Of a stretch of 64,000 bases of DNA, positions 36,892 through 47,218 are shown piece after piece; position 1 is the stretch's first letter, and every line of letters begins with the position of its first letter. A program made the translations under genes and the position numbers. The DNA lies in the NCBI GenBank assembly GCA_035325705.1, contig DAOKZI010000004.1:124001-188000 (forward strand), given 5' to 3'. A model generated the notes under the pieces. The model was not told the DNA's origin. It made no database searches and saw only the letters and a program-made list of their open reading frames with translations. The stretch comes from Ga0077536 sp035325705. GTDB taxonomy: Bacteria; Pseudomonadota; Gammaproteobacteria; Ga0077536.

Positions 36892-38415
36892 TTACGCCGT
36901 CTTGACCGGAATCTTGCCGATCTTCGCCTGCCATTCGGCAGGTCCCGTCTTGTGCACCGAGACGCCCTGGCTGTCGACGGCGACCGTTACGGGCATGTCT
37001 TCGACGACGAACTCGTAGACCGCTTCCATACCGAGATCCTCGAAGGCGACGACGCGCGCCCGGCGGATCGCCTTGGACACGAGATAGGCCGCGCCGCCGA
37101 CCGCCATCAGATACACCGCGCGGTGCTGCCTGATCGCTTCGATCGCGACGGGCCCGCGCTCGGCCTTGCCGATCATGCCGAGCAGGCCCGTCTGCTCGAG
37201 CATCATGTCGGTGAACTTGTCCATGCGCGTCGCCGTGGTCGGGCCGGCGGGGCCGACGACTTCGTCGCGCACCGGATCGACCGGCCCGACGTAGTAGATG
37301 AAGCGGCCCCTGAAGTCGACGCCGGGCGGCAGCGGCTCGCCGCGCGCGAGGATGTCCCGGATGCGCTGATGAGCCGCATCGCGGCCGGTGAGCATCGCGC
37401 CGGACAGCAGCAGCGTCTCGCCCGGCTTCCAGGTCTGCACCTCCGCGGCGGTCACGGTGTCCAGATTCACGCGCCGGGCGCTCGCGCCGGCCGACCAGGT
37501 GATGGACGGCCAGTCCTCGAGCTTCGGCGTCGGGAGCTGCGCGACGCCGCTGCCGTCGAGCACGAAGTGCGCGTGGCGCGTCGCCGCGCAGTTCGGGATC
37601 ATCGCGACGGGCTTCGAGGCCGCGTGCGTCGGGTAGTCGAGGATCTTCACGTCGAGCACCGTGGTGAGGCCACCCAGGCCCTGGGCGCCGATGCCGAGCG
37701 CGTTGACCTTCTCGTAGAGCTCCACGCGCAGCGCCTCGATCGCGCTGCGCGGGCCGCGCGCGATCAGCGCCTGGATGTCGATCGGATCCATCAGCGCTTC
37801 CTTCGCGAGCAGCATCGCCTTCTCCGCGGTGCCGCCGATGCCGATGCCGAGCATGCCCGGCGGGCACCAGCCCGCGCCCATCAGCGGCACGGTATTGAGC
37901 ACCCAGTCGACAATCGAGTCCGAGGGATTCAGCATCACGAACTTCGACTTGTTCTCCGAGCCGCCGCCCTTCGCGGCGACCGTGATCTCGACTTCGTCGC
38001 CCGGCACCAGCGCGGTGTGGATCACGGCCGGCGTGTTGTCCTTCGTGTTCGCGCGCTGGCCGGCCGGATCGCGGACGATCGAGGCTCTCAGCTTGTTGTC
38101 GGGGTGGTTGTAGGCGCGGCGCACGCCTTCGTTGATCATCTCCTCGAGCGACAGGCGCGCGTCCCAGCGTACGTTCATGCCGATCTTGCAGAACACCGTG
38201 ACGATGCCGGTGTCCTGGCAGATCGGACGATGTCCTTCGGCGCACATACGCGAATTGATCAGGATCTGCGCGATCGCGTCGCGCGCGGCCGGCGAGGCCT
38301 CGCGCTCGTAGGCCGCGGCGAGGTTCTGGATGTAGTCGACCGGGTGATAGTACGAGATGTATTGCAACGCATCGGCGACGCTCTGGATGAGGTCGTCCTG
38401 GCGGATGGTGGTCAC
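36892..38415 (-). CDS. fumA: Fumarate hydratase class I (iron-sulfur)
   Basis: Interconverts fumarate and malate. The 507-residue protein matches class I fumarase: ICQDTGIVTVFCKIG, VRDPAGQRANTKDNTPAV, AAKGGGSENKSKF, GWCPPGMLGIGIGGTAEKA, GGLTTVLDVKI, and the C-terminal domain with VGPAGPTTATRMDKFTDMML. Cys residues expected to bind the [4Fe-4S] cluster are present (RMCAEGHRPICQDTG, WCPPGM, PNCAATRH). It starts 27 bases after the stop of acetoacetate-CoA ligase on the same strand. It is therefore likely the last gene of a maiA-ligase-fumarase operon that consumes the fumarate released by homogentisate breakdown. Confidence 0.95.
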   Translation of the reverse strand: MTTIRQDDLIQSVADALQYISYYHPVDYIQNLAAAYEREASPAARDAIAQILINSRMCAEGHRPICQDTGIVTVFCKIGMNVRWDARLSLEEMINEGVRRAYNHPDNKLRASIVRDPAGQRANTKDNTPAVIHTALVPGDEVEITVAAKGGGSENKSKFVMLNPSDSIVDWVLNTVPLMGAGWCPPGMLGIGIGGTAEKAMLLAKEALMDPIDIQALIARGPRSAIEALRVELYEKVNALGIGAQGLGGLTTVLDVKILDYPTHAASKPVAMIPNCAATRHAHFVLDGSGVAQLPTPKLEDWPSITWSAGASARRVNLDTVTAAEVQTWKPGETLLLSGAMLTGRDAAHQRIRDILARGEPLPPGVDFRGRFIYYVGPVDPVRDEVVGPAGPTTATRMDKFTDMMLEQTGLLGMIGKAERGPVAIEAIRQHRAVYLMAVGGAAYLVSKAIRRARVVAFEDLGMEAVYEFVVEDMPVTVAVDSQGVSVHKTGPAEWQAKIGKIPVKTA

Positions 38416-38442
38416 GATGTTCTCCTCAATCGAACGAGTGCG

Positions 38443-40376
<1,934 letters not shown>

Positions 40377-40377
<1 letters not shown>

Positions 40378-41018
40378 CAGATGTCCTCGGGATGTCGATC
40401 GGGGTGTGCCGCCTGGAAGGCCGGCAAGGCGAGACAAGCTTCCTCGACTTCGCACAGGCGCGGGAAGTCGTCGAGCGCGAGCGCGAAGCGGCGGGCACTG
40501 TGCAGCAGCGGCACGAGGCAGACGTCGGCGATGCTCACGCCGTTGCCGACGCAGTAGCGGCCGCCGCTTTCCGCCGTCAGCCACAGCTCGAGCGCATCGA
40601 GACCTTCGAGCAGCCAGTGGCGATACCACAGGCTGCGGTTCAGATCCGGAGTGCCGAGCACCGAGCGCAGATAGCCGAGCACGCGCAGATTGGTCAGCGC
40701 CTGGATGTCGCCGACGATGATCTGCGCGAGCTGGCGGGCGCGCGCGCGCTGGCGCGGATCGCCGGGCAAGAGCGGCGGCGTAGGGTGGCATTCGTCCAGG
40801 TATTCGATGATCGCGAGCGACTGCGTGAGCACGAAGTCGTCGTCGATCAGGCTCGGCAGCATGCCCTGCGGGTTGATCGCGCGGTATTCCGGCAGGAGCT
40901 GCTGGCCGCCGCCTCGCGACAGCGACAAGGGAATCGACCGATACGGCAGGCCCTTCAGGGCGAGCGCGATGCGCACGCGATAGGCGGATGCGGAGCGGTT
41001 CGAATCGTAGAGTTCCAT
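40377..41018 (-). CDS. maiA: Maleylacetoacetate isomerase / zeta-class glutathione S-transferase
   Basis: Glutathione-dependent isomerisation of maleylacetoacetate to fumarylacetoacetate in tyrosine/homogentisate breakdown. The 213-residue protein has the zeta-class start MELYDSNRSASAYRVRIALALKGL (Ser-rich active-site region), the glutathione-site NPQGMLPSL and TQSLAIIEYLDE, then the helical domain with VSIADVCLVPLL. ATG 41018 was chosen over the longer frame to 41093. It is the first gene of the operon with acetoacetate-CoA ligase and fumarase. Fumarylacetoacetase and homogentisate dioxygenase are not in the window. Confidence 0.88.
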
Positions 41019-41299
41019 GCGCGCGCTGCTCCCCGGAAAACCAGAAGTCGCTGAACACCCGGCACTGGACGAATCGGTCCCGGACTCGTCCACGATCGGC
41101 CCTCCCTGGCGGCGGAGACGCTGCCTCTCGCAGAGTTCCCAAAAAAATTACAGTCCTGCGGCTCGCGTGCCGACATCGTCACGACGGGACCTCGGGCCCG
41201 GCATGAGGCGCGCCGAGGGCTCGCGACGCCTTTTTCGGGGCGGCGGCGGCGGAGCGCCAAGCATAAGGGAAACTGTGTCAAAGGCAGAGTTGTCCCGAC

Positions 41300-41329
41300 G
41301 GAAGCGCTGACGACTCCGTCCGGGCTTCC
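41300..41329. repeat. Hairpin related to the AAGCGCTGA element
   Basis: GGAAGC (41300-41305) pairs with GCTTCC (41324-41329), enclosing GCTGACGACTCCGTCCGG. It resembles the elements near 2656 and 42222. The surrounding gap 41019-41434 (416 bases, upstream of both maiA and a PilZ gene) contains no gene I can support; GGTCCCGGACTCG at about 41073 is another fragment. Confidence 0.5.
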
Positions 41330-41434
41330 ATAGAAAATCGGGACGCCGGACCCCGGCGCGGCGCGTGCGGGAACGGTCATCCGGTGCAGGAAACGGCCGT
41401 CGCGCGCGGCGGCCCAGGACAGGTGAGGCTGCAG

Positions 41435-41815
41435 ATGGATTACAAGCTCGACAACTGGCTCGACCGACGACGCTCGCCGCGCATGCCGCGCGCGACGCTG
41501 GGGCGCCGACTCACGGCGGACATCAACGGCATCGAGCTGCAGGTGCTGGATCTCTCGGCCGAGGGCCTGCGTCTCAGTTGCCCGCCGAAACAGTTCCCGG
41601 CGCTGCAGTCCGCGCTCGCCGACGGCAGTTGCCAGCTCTGCCTGCGGCTGCCGAACCAGCCGGTCGTCGCCGTGCGCGCCCAGGTCCGGCACTCGAGCAC
41701 CACGCCCGAGGAGGTCACGCTCGGCGTCGAGATCGATCCGCGCGAAGTCGAATCCCCGGCCTGGGCCGCCTATCGCATGGCCCTGCAGGTGCCGGTGATG
41801 AAGATCGCGCTCTAG
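41435..41815 (+). CDS. PilZ-domain protein
   Basis: A 126-residue single-domain PilZ protein, a likely c-di-GMP receptor. The motif pair is present: RRRSPRMPR (RxxxR form) near residue 12 and LDLSAEGLRLSCP (D-x-S-x-x-G form) near 40. These are followed by the barrel strands CQLCLRLPNQPVVAVRAQVRHSS and LGVEIDP. ATG 41435 (MDYKLDNWLDRRRS) was chosen because AGGTGAGG lies just before it; an upstream GTG at 41384 is in frame. A second PilZ-like gene follows 57 bases later. Confidence 0.85.
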   Translation: MDYKLDNWLDRRRSPRMPRATLGRRLTADINGIELQVLDLSAEGLRLSCPPKQFPALQSALADGSCQLCLRLPNQPVVAVRAQVRHSSTTPEEVTLGVEIDPREVESPAWAAYRMALQVPVMKIAL

Positions 41816-41872
41816 CGGGCGCGGACCCTTCCCGCTTTCAACCATGCGGCGCATCGCCGTCATGCAGATCCC

Positions 41873-42220
41873 GTGAGCCTAGCGGCGGCCGACGAACGGC
41901 GACGTCACGCGCGGCATGCGCGCCGGCTCGAAGTGGATCTCGCCGGCGCCAGGCTGTACACGACCAACGTGGCATTGGGCGGCATGCAGGTCGAGATCCC
42001 GGCCTTGCGCTACGGCGGCCTGCGCGCCGCGATCGGCGCGCACACGCCCGAGTGGCGCATCGCGCTGCCGGGACAGCGGCTGCCGCTGATCGTCGCGGGC
42101 GAGCTCTGCTACGCCGATCCCGTCGACGATGCCTATCTCGCCGGCGTCGCGTTCCGGCGCTGGCATGCGTATGGCGAAGAGCGCTGGCGCAGCTACATCG
42201 AGTCGCTGGCTTCCCCTTGA
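41873..42220 (+). CDS. PilZ-like domain protein, second of a pair
   Basis: A 115-residue protein starting at GTG. RRRHARHARRLEVDLAGARL supplies the arginine-rich N-terminal motif and TTNVALGGMQVEIP the N-x-A-x-x-G variant of the PilZ loop. VAGELCYADPV and YLAGVAFRRW give the later strands. The Ser of the consensus is Ala, so binding affinity is uncertain. It lies 57 bases after another PilZ gene and is very likely cotranscribed with it. Its stop codon forms the left edge of a multi-hairpin element. Confidence 0.75.
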   Translation: MSLAAADERRRHARHARRLEVDLAGARLYTTNVALGGMQVEIPALRYGGLRAAIGAHTPEWRIALPGQRLPLIVAGELCYADPVDDAYLAGVAFRRWHAYGEERWRSYIESLASP

Positions 42221-42337
42221 GGAAGCGCTGAACGAGTCCATCCCGGACTCGCCTCCGCGCATCAAGTGCTGGCACACTTGATTCGCGAGCGGGCCATCCT
42301 TGGCCCGCGGAAACTCCGCTTCTGCGGCGATTCCTCA
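42218..42337 (+). other. Multi-hairpin element upstream of the PaaG-like gene (possible structured RNA)
   Basis: TGAGGAA (42218-42224) is exactly complementary to TTCCTCA (42331-42337) and encloses four perfect hairpins. These are GAGTCC/GGACTC (42234-42249), ATCAAGTG/CACTTGAT (42261-42282), CGGGCCA/TGGCCCG (42290-42307) and CCGC/GCGG near 42316-42327. This could fold as a closed multi-branch RNA. It ends 28 bases before the start codon at 42365. Function unknown. Confidence 0.5.
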
Positions 42338-42364
42338 ACCGATCTGCAACGCCCGAGGTCCGCC

Positions 42365-43147
42365 ATGTCCGATTCGACCGTGCTCGCCGCGCGCGACGGC
42401 GACGTCGTCACCCTCACCCTCAATCGCCCCGCCGTCCTCAACAGCCTCTGCCTCGCCCTGCACGACGACTTCATGCGCGCGCTCGATGCCGTCGAGCGCG
42501 ATGCGAGCGTGCGCTGCGTGGTGCTGACCGGGGCCGGACGCGGCTTCTGCGCGGGCCAGGATCTCGCCGAGCCCGGCGTCGTCGGCGCCGCCGATGCGGG
42601 CAAGGTGCTCGAGACGCACTACAACGGCATGATCCTGCGCATGCGCGCCCTGCCGCTGCCGATCGTCGGCGCCGTCAACGGCGTCGCGGCCGGCGCCGGC
42701 GCGAGTCTCGCGCTCGCCTGTGACATCGTGCTCGCCGCACGCGCGGCGAAGTTCATCCAGGCCTTCGTGCGCATCGGCCTCGTGCCCGACTGCGGCGGTA
42801 GCTGGTTCCTGCCGCGGCTGATCGGCGAGGCGCGGGCCCGCGCGCTCGCGATCACCGGCGAGGCGATCGACGCCGAGCAGGCGGCGGCCTGGGGGCTCAT
42901 CTGGCGCGTCGTCGACGACGCCGCGCTCGCCGGCGAGGCAAATGCGCTCGCCGCCCGCCTCGCGGCCATGCCGACGCGCGCGATCGCCTTCATCAAACAG
43001 GCGCTGCACAGCGCCGCGACCAACGATCTCGCCGCGCAGCTACAGCTCGAACGCGAGCTCCAGCGCGCAGCCGGCGCCACCGCCGACGCCCGCGAAGGCG
43101 TAGCCGCCTTCCGCGAGAAACGCCCGCCGCGTTTCAGCGGAAAGTGA
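42365..43147 (+). CDS. Enoyl-CoA hydratase/isomerase, PaaG-like
   Basis: A 260-residue crotonase-fold enzyme. VTLTLNRPAVLNSL, GAGRGFCAGQDLAEPG (oxyanion hole) and GVAAGAGASLALACDIVLAA are standard. FIQAFVRIGLVPDCGGSWFLPRLIG replaces the hydratase glutamate with Asp, as in PaaG-type ring-epoxide isomerases of phenylacetate breakdown and in delta-enoyl isomerases. So isomerase activity is more likely than hydration. ATG 42365 (MSDSTVLAARDG) is the start. No other paa genes are nearby. It may join the fatty/branched acid enzymes elsewhere in the window. Confidence 0.82.
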   Translation: MSDSTVLAARDGDVVTLTLNRPAVLNSLCLALHDDFMRALDAVERDASVRCVVLTGAGRGFCAGQDLAEPGVVGAADAGKVLETHYNGMILRMRALPLPIVGAVNGVAAGAGASLALACDIVLAARAAKFIQAFVRIGLVPDCGGSWFLPRLIGEARARALAITGEAIDAEQAAAWGLIWRVVDDAALAGEANALAARLAAMPTRAIAFIKQALHSAATNDLAAQLQLERELQRAAGATADAREGVAAFREKRPPRFSGK

Positions 43148-43183
43148 TACGGAGGACTGTGGCTGCCGACGGGCCGTGATTGA

Positions 43184-43503
43184 CCACAGAGAACACAGAG
43201 AACACCGAGGGGGATTGAAGTGGGTCGTGCCGGTCGGGGAAAAATGTGCGCAGCTCACTCGCAGGTTGGGCTGCCGAAGGAAGCCCAACATCTTCATCTT
43301 GACGCAGAACGTTGAGCTTCCTTCGTCAGCCCAACCTACGCGCTCGAAGAGGGAATCTAGCCACGGAGGGCACGGAGGACACGGAGATTGGGAATTGATT
43401 GCGCTCGCGCCTCCGCGGCGCATGCGCCAAGACTGATGAAGTGGCCACGTAACCAATCCGTCCCTTTTTCTTCTCCGTGTCCTCCGTGCCCTGCGTGGCT
43501 AGA
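43184..43503. repeat. Dense repeat block: CACAGAG unit, GTAGGTTGGG pair and CACGGAG inverted repeat
   Basis: This fills the gene-free gap 43148-43526. It holds CCACAGAGAACACAGAG (43184-43210) and a GTAGGTTGGG-family pair (43261-43289 and inverted 43311-43339). Two 32-base arms of the TCTAGCCACGGAGG family (43356-43387 and 43472-43503) are inverted and match at 31 of 32 bases, with 84 bases between them. Confidence 0.85.
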
Positions 43504-43526
43504 TTTTCGAGCGGCAAAACCGAAGA

Positions 43527-43844
43527 TCAATCGTTCTTCGCGACGTGGACGACGAGGCCGTCGAGGGCGTCGGTGACCTGAATCTGGCAGGTCAGGCGGC
43601 TGTTGGGCTTGCGATCGTTGGCGAGGTCCAGCGTCGCATCCTCGATGTCGTTCGGCGGGCCGACGCGGGCGGTCCAGTTCTCGTCGATGTAGGCGTGGCA
43701 GGTGCTGCAGGCGCAGCTACCGCCGCAGATCGCGAGTATGCCCGGCACGCCGTTGTTGACCGCGCCTTCCATCACCGACAGTCCGCTCGCGACCTCGCAG
43801 TCGTAGCGCGTGCCATCGACATCGATATACGTCACCTTCGGCAT
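43527..43844 (-). CDS. [2Fe-2S] ferredoxin, putidaredoxin/adrenodoxin type
   Basis: A 105-residue electron carrier with the vertebrate-type/bacterial oxygenase ferredoxin pattern. Cluster ligands are Cys40, Cys46 and Cys49 in ICGGSCACSTC and Cys87 in RLTCQ. GILAICGGSCACSTCHAYID and DALDGLVVHVAKND match putidaredoxin-like proteins that feed cytochromes P450 or Rieske oxygenases. It is the last gene of the etfB-etfA-etfQO-fdx-fdr-fdx run, 40 bases after the reductase. A P450 or oxygenase partner is not in the window. Confidence 0.93.
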   Translation of the reverse strand: MPKVTYIDVDGTRYDCEVASGLSVMEGAVNNGVPGILAICGGSCACSTCHAYIDENWTARVGPPNDIEDATLDLANDRKPNSRLTCQIQVTDALDGLVVHVAKND

Positions 43845-43884
43845 GAGCTTCCCCTCTGACTCTTCTGCGAACGCCCCTGCCCGC

Positions 43885-45102
43885 TCAGGCGGCGAGCAGG
43901 GTCTTCAAATCGAACGACACATCCGCGGCCTGCGCCGGCGTTACCGGCGTCTCGCTCGCAAGCAGGCGCCGCGCGAGCATGTGATCGCCGGGCTTGTTCA
44001 GCGAATGGACCGCAACAAGGCGGCCGGCCGCGAAATAGAACACCGAGAACCCGGCCGGGTCCGGCGCGCCGCGCAGCACGTAGCCGTCGTGGCCGTCGGA
44101 CAGTCCCGCCATCTGCAGCTTCACCTCGTACTGATCCGACCAGAACCACGGCAGATCGGCATAGGCCTGCGGCTTGCCGAGCAGCGTCGCGGCCGCGACC
44201 TTCGCCTGATCGACGGCGTTCTGCACCGACTCCAGCCGGTGCGGCCGCGCGTAGCGCAGATTGCGATGCAGGGTGCAGTCGCCGGCGGCAACGATCCGCG
44301 GATCCGAAGTGCGCGCGAACTCGTCGACGACGATGCCGTGGGCGCAATCGAGGCCCGCCGCCTGCGCGAGCTCCTGGTTCGGCAGCACGCCGATGCCGGC
44401 GACGACGAGATCGGTCGGGAGCGCCGCGCCGCCCGCGAGCCGCACCGTGAGGCCGGGCGAGGTATCGACGATGGCGTCGACGCCGGTCGCGAGATGCAGC
44501 TCCACGCCGCGCGCGCGATGCAGATTCGCGAAGAATTCGGACAGCAGCGGCGGCATCACGCGCGCCATCAGCCGCTCCAGCGCCTCGACGACGTGCACCT
44601 CGCAGCCCTGGGCGCGCGCGGTCGCCGCGACCTCGAGGCCGATGAAGCCGCCGCCGATGACGACGACGCGCCGGGCCGCCGCGAGGCGCGCCTGCAGCCG
44701 CTGCGCGTCGTCGAGACCGCGCAGATAGCAGACGCCGGGCAGATCGCCGCCCGGCACGGGCAGCGGTCGCACGCGAGCGCCCGTGGTCAGCGCGAGCCCC
44801 TCGTAAGGCAAAGCCGTGCCGTCGGCGAGCAGCACGCGCGAGCCCGCGCGATCGATGGCGGCGACGCGCGTCGCGAGCGCGAGCGCGACGTCGAGCTTCG
44901 CGTAGTGCGCGAGCGGTCTGAAGTAGAGACGTTCGTCGGCGAAATCGCCGGCGAGGTATTTCTTCGACAGCGGCGGCCGCTGGTACGGCGGATGGCGCTC
45001 CTCGCCGGCGAGCGTCAGCGCGCCCTCGTAGCCGCCCTTGCGCAGCGACTCGGCGACTTGCAGCCCGGCCTGGCCGGCGCCGACGATGACGATCGGACCC
45101 AT
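43885..45102 (-). CDS. FAD-dependent ferredoxin reductase
   Basis: A 405-residue NAD(P)H-dependent flavoprotein of the putidaredoxin/rubredoxin reductase group. The FAD-binding GAGQAG (8-13) is followed by ERHPPYQRPPLSKKYL. The second dinucleotide fold is RRVVVIGGGFIGLEVAATARAQG, then comes VVAGIGVLPNQELA, and GDCTLHRN is the FAD-contact segment. It lies between two ferredoxin genes (gaps 22 and 40 bases), so it presumably reduces one or both. The segment YEVKLQMAGLSDGHD near the C-terminus is typical of this group. Confidence 0.93.
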   Translation of the reverse strand: MGPIVIVGAGQAGLQVAESLRKGGYEGALTLAGEERHPPYQRPPLSKKYLAGDFADERLYFRPLAHYAKLDVALALATRVAAIDRAGSRVLLADGTALPYEGLALTTGARVRPLPVPGGDLPGVCYLRGLDDAQRLQARLAAARRVVVIGGGFIGLEVAATARAQGCEVHVVEALERLMARVMPPLLSEFFANLHRARGVELHLATGVDAIVDTSPGLTVRLAGGAALPTDLVVAGIGVLPNQELAQAAGLDCAHGIVVDEFARTSDPRIVAAGDCTLHRNLRYARPHRLESVQNAVDQAKVAAATLLGKPQAYADLPWFWSDQYEVKLQMAGLSDGHDGYVLRGAPDPAGFSVFYFAAGRLVAVHSLNKPGDHMLARRLLASETPVTPAQAADVSFDLKTLLAA

Positions 45103-45124
45103 CGCGCGCAGGACTCCCGGACGC

Positions 45125-45448
45125 TCAGGTCTGGCGTTCGGGCAGCCTCACCACCAGCCCGTCCAGCGCCTCGCTGATCGGGATCTGGCAGCTCAGGCGC
45201 GAAGTCGCGGTGCGCGCGACGGCCGTGCATTCGAGCAGATCGTTCTCGGCGGGACTCCGCGCCGGCAAGCGCTCGGCCCATTCCGGCGCGACGATCACGT
45301 GGCAGGTCGCGCAGGCGCAGCCGCCGCCGCATTCGGCGAGGATGCCGGCGACGTCGTTCTGCACGGCGCCTTCCATCAGCGACCAGCCGACCGGGATGTT
45401 GATCGTGCGCGACGCGTCCTTGGCGTCGATGAAAGTGACCTTGGGCAT
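45125..45448 (-). CDS. [2Fe-2S] ferredoxin, second copy
   Basis: A 107-residue paralogue of the ferredoxin at 43527. It shares the MPKVTFID start, the cluster ligands Cys40/46/49 in ECGGGCACATC and Cys87 in RLSCQ, and the ALDGLVVRL end. The two are clearly diverged (roughly half identical by eye). ATG 45448 was chosen over an upstream frame opening. It lies 13 bases after etfQO and 22 before the reductase. Having two ferredoxins around one reductase suggests delivery to two different oxygenases. Confidence 0.92.
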   Translation of the reverse strand: MPKVTFIDAKDASRTINIPVGWSLMEGAVQNDVAGILAECGGGCACATCHVIVAPEWAERLPARSPAENDLLECTAVARTATSRLSCQIPISEALDGLVVRLPERQT

Positions 45449-45461
45449 CGGCGCCGCCGCC

Positions 45462-47093
45462 TCACATGTTCGGATAGTTCGGGCCACCGCCGCCTTCGGG
45501 CGTCACCCAGTTGATGTTCTGCGAGGGATCCTTGATGTCGCAGGTCTTGCAGTGCACGCAGTTCTGCGCGTTGATGCGCAGCTTCTGCTGGCCGCTCTCT
45601 TCGACGAATTCATAGACGCCGGCCGGGCAGTAACGCTGCTCGGGCCCCGCATAGACGGCGAGGTTCAGCCGCGTCGGCACGGTGTCGTCCTTCAAGGTCA
45701 GATGACAGGGCTGATCTTCCTCGTGGTTGGTATTCGACAGGAACACCGAGGACAGGCGATCGAAAGTCAGCACGCCGTCCGGTTTCGGATACTGGATTTC
45801 GCGGCACTGCGCGGCCGGCTTCAGGCTCTCGTGATCCGGCGTGTGATGCAGCGTCCACGGCGCCTTGCCGCGGAACACATAGGTGTCGAGCGCCGAGTAG
45901 GCCATCGCCGGCCACAGCCCCCAGTGGAAGGAGGGCTTGATGTTGCGCACGCGGTAGAGCTCGTCCCACAGCCAGGTGTTCTTCAAGCGATGCGGATAGT
46001 CGACCGCTTCCTTGCCGGGCTCGTTCTCCGCACGCAGCAGCTCGAACACGGCCTCGGCGGCCGTCATGCCGGACTTCATCGCGGTGTGGCTGCCCTTGAT
46101 CTTCGGCACGTTGAGAAAGCCCGCCGTGTCGCCGACGAGCAAACCGCCGGGAAAAGTGAGCTTGGGGACCGACTGGAAGCCGCCGGCACTGATCGCGCGC
46201 GCGCCGTAGGACACGCGCCGCCCGCCTTCGAAAGTGCCGCGGATCGCCGGATGCGTCTTGAAGCGCTGCATCTCCTCGAAGGGGCTCAGATAGGGATTCT
46301 CGTAGTTCAGGCCCATCACGAAGCCGACCACGACCAGATTGTCCTCGAGGTGATAGCAGAACGAGCCGCCGTAGGTCTTGCTGTCCATCGGCCAGCCGAC
46401 GGTGTGGCTGACCAGCCCCTGCTGATGCTTCTCGGGCTGGACTTCCCACAGCTCCTTGACGCCGAGCCCGAAGACCTGGGGATCGACGCCCTCGCGCAGC
46501 TTGTAGCGTTCGAACAGCGTCTTGGTCAGCGAGCCGCGCGCGCCTTCGGCGAAAATCGTCTGCTTCGCGTGCAGCTCCATGCCGGGCGCGAAGTTGGGGC
46601 CTTCGCTGCCGTCCTTGTGCCGCCCCATGTCACCGGTGGCGACGCCCTTCACGCTGCCGTCCGCGTGGTAGAGCACCTCGGCGGCGGCGAAGCCGGGATA
46701 GATGTCGACGCCCAGCGCCTCGGCCTGCTGCGCGAGCCAGCGGCAGACGTTGCCGAGGCTCACGATGTAGTTGCCGTGGTTGTGCATCTGCGGCGGCGTC
46801 GGGAAACGCACGGCGCGCGTCTCCGTCAGGTACAGGAAGCGATCGTCGGTGACCGGCGTGTTCAGCGGCGCACCCTGTTCCTTCCACTCCGGCAGCAGCT
46901 CGTTCAGCGCGCGCGGCTCGATCACGGCGCCGGAGAGGATATGCGCGCCGATTTCCGAGCCTTTCTCGATCAGGCAGACGCTGAGTTCCTGGCCGCTTTC
47001 GGCGGCTAGCTGTCGCAGCCGGATCGCGCAGGCGAGCCCGGACGGGCCGCCGCCGACGATCACGACGTCGAACTCCATTGCTTCGCGTTCCAT
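45462..47093 (-). CDS. Electron transfer flavoprotein-ubiquinone oxidoreductase
   Basis: Membrane-associated FAD/[4Fe-4S] enzyme passing electrons from ETF to ubiquinone. The 543 residues match the full length. FAD-binding VVIVGGGPSGLACAIRL is at the start, then SGAVIEPRALNELLP, EGARGSLTK, GGFQSVPKLTFPGGLLVGDTAGFLN and KIKGSHTAMKSGM. The C-terminal cluster domain is NCVHCKTCDIKDPSQNINWV. The start may be at MEREAM or five residues later at MEFDVV. It follows etfA by 125 bases, a gap that contains G/C-rich hairpins. Confidence 0.96.
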   Translation of the reverse strand: MEREAMEFDVVIVGGGPSGLACAIRLRQLAAESGQELSVCLIEKGSEIGAHILSGAVIEPRALNELLPEWKEQGAPLNTPVTDDRFLYLTETRAVRFPTPPQMHNHGNYIVSLGNVCRWLAQQAEALGVDIYPGFAAAEVLYHADGSVKGVATGDMGRHKDGSEGPNFAPGMELHAKQTIFAEGARGSLTKTLFERYKLREGVDPQVFGLGVKELWEVQPEKHQQGLVSHTVGWPMDSKTYGGSFCYHLEDNLVVVGFVMGLNYENPYLSPFEEMQRFKTHPAIRGTFEGGRRVSYGARAISAGGFQSVPKLTFPGGLLVGDTAGFLNVPKIKGSHTAMKSGMTAAEAVFELLRAENEPGKEAVDYPHRLKNTWLWDELYRVRNIKPSFHWGLWPAMAYSALDTYVFRGKAPWTLHHTPDHESLKPAAQCREIQYPKPDGVLTFDRLSSVFLSNTNHEEDQPCHLTLKDDTVPTRLNLAVYAGPEQRYCPAGVYEFVEESGQQKLRINAQNCVHCKTCDIKDPSQNINWVTPEGGGGPNYPNM

Positions 47094-47218
47094 CGTGACA
47101 CTCCCGCGCGGCGCTGCGCCGCGCGTCGCTTGGCCTAGGAAGCTCCGCGCGCCGCGCTACGGCGCGCCGTGCGGAGTTGTGGGCCCCGCGCGGGGCCCGC
47201 GGTGACGCTGCCGGCGCC

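Noticed and set aside
47094..47218. Terminator between etfA and etfQO
   Set aside because: The gap has strong G/C-rich hairpins such as GGCCCCGCGCGGGGCC but no T-run, and the genes around it form a natural operon.
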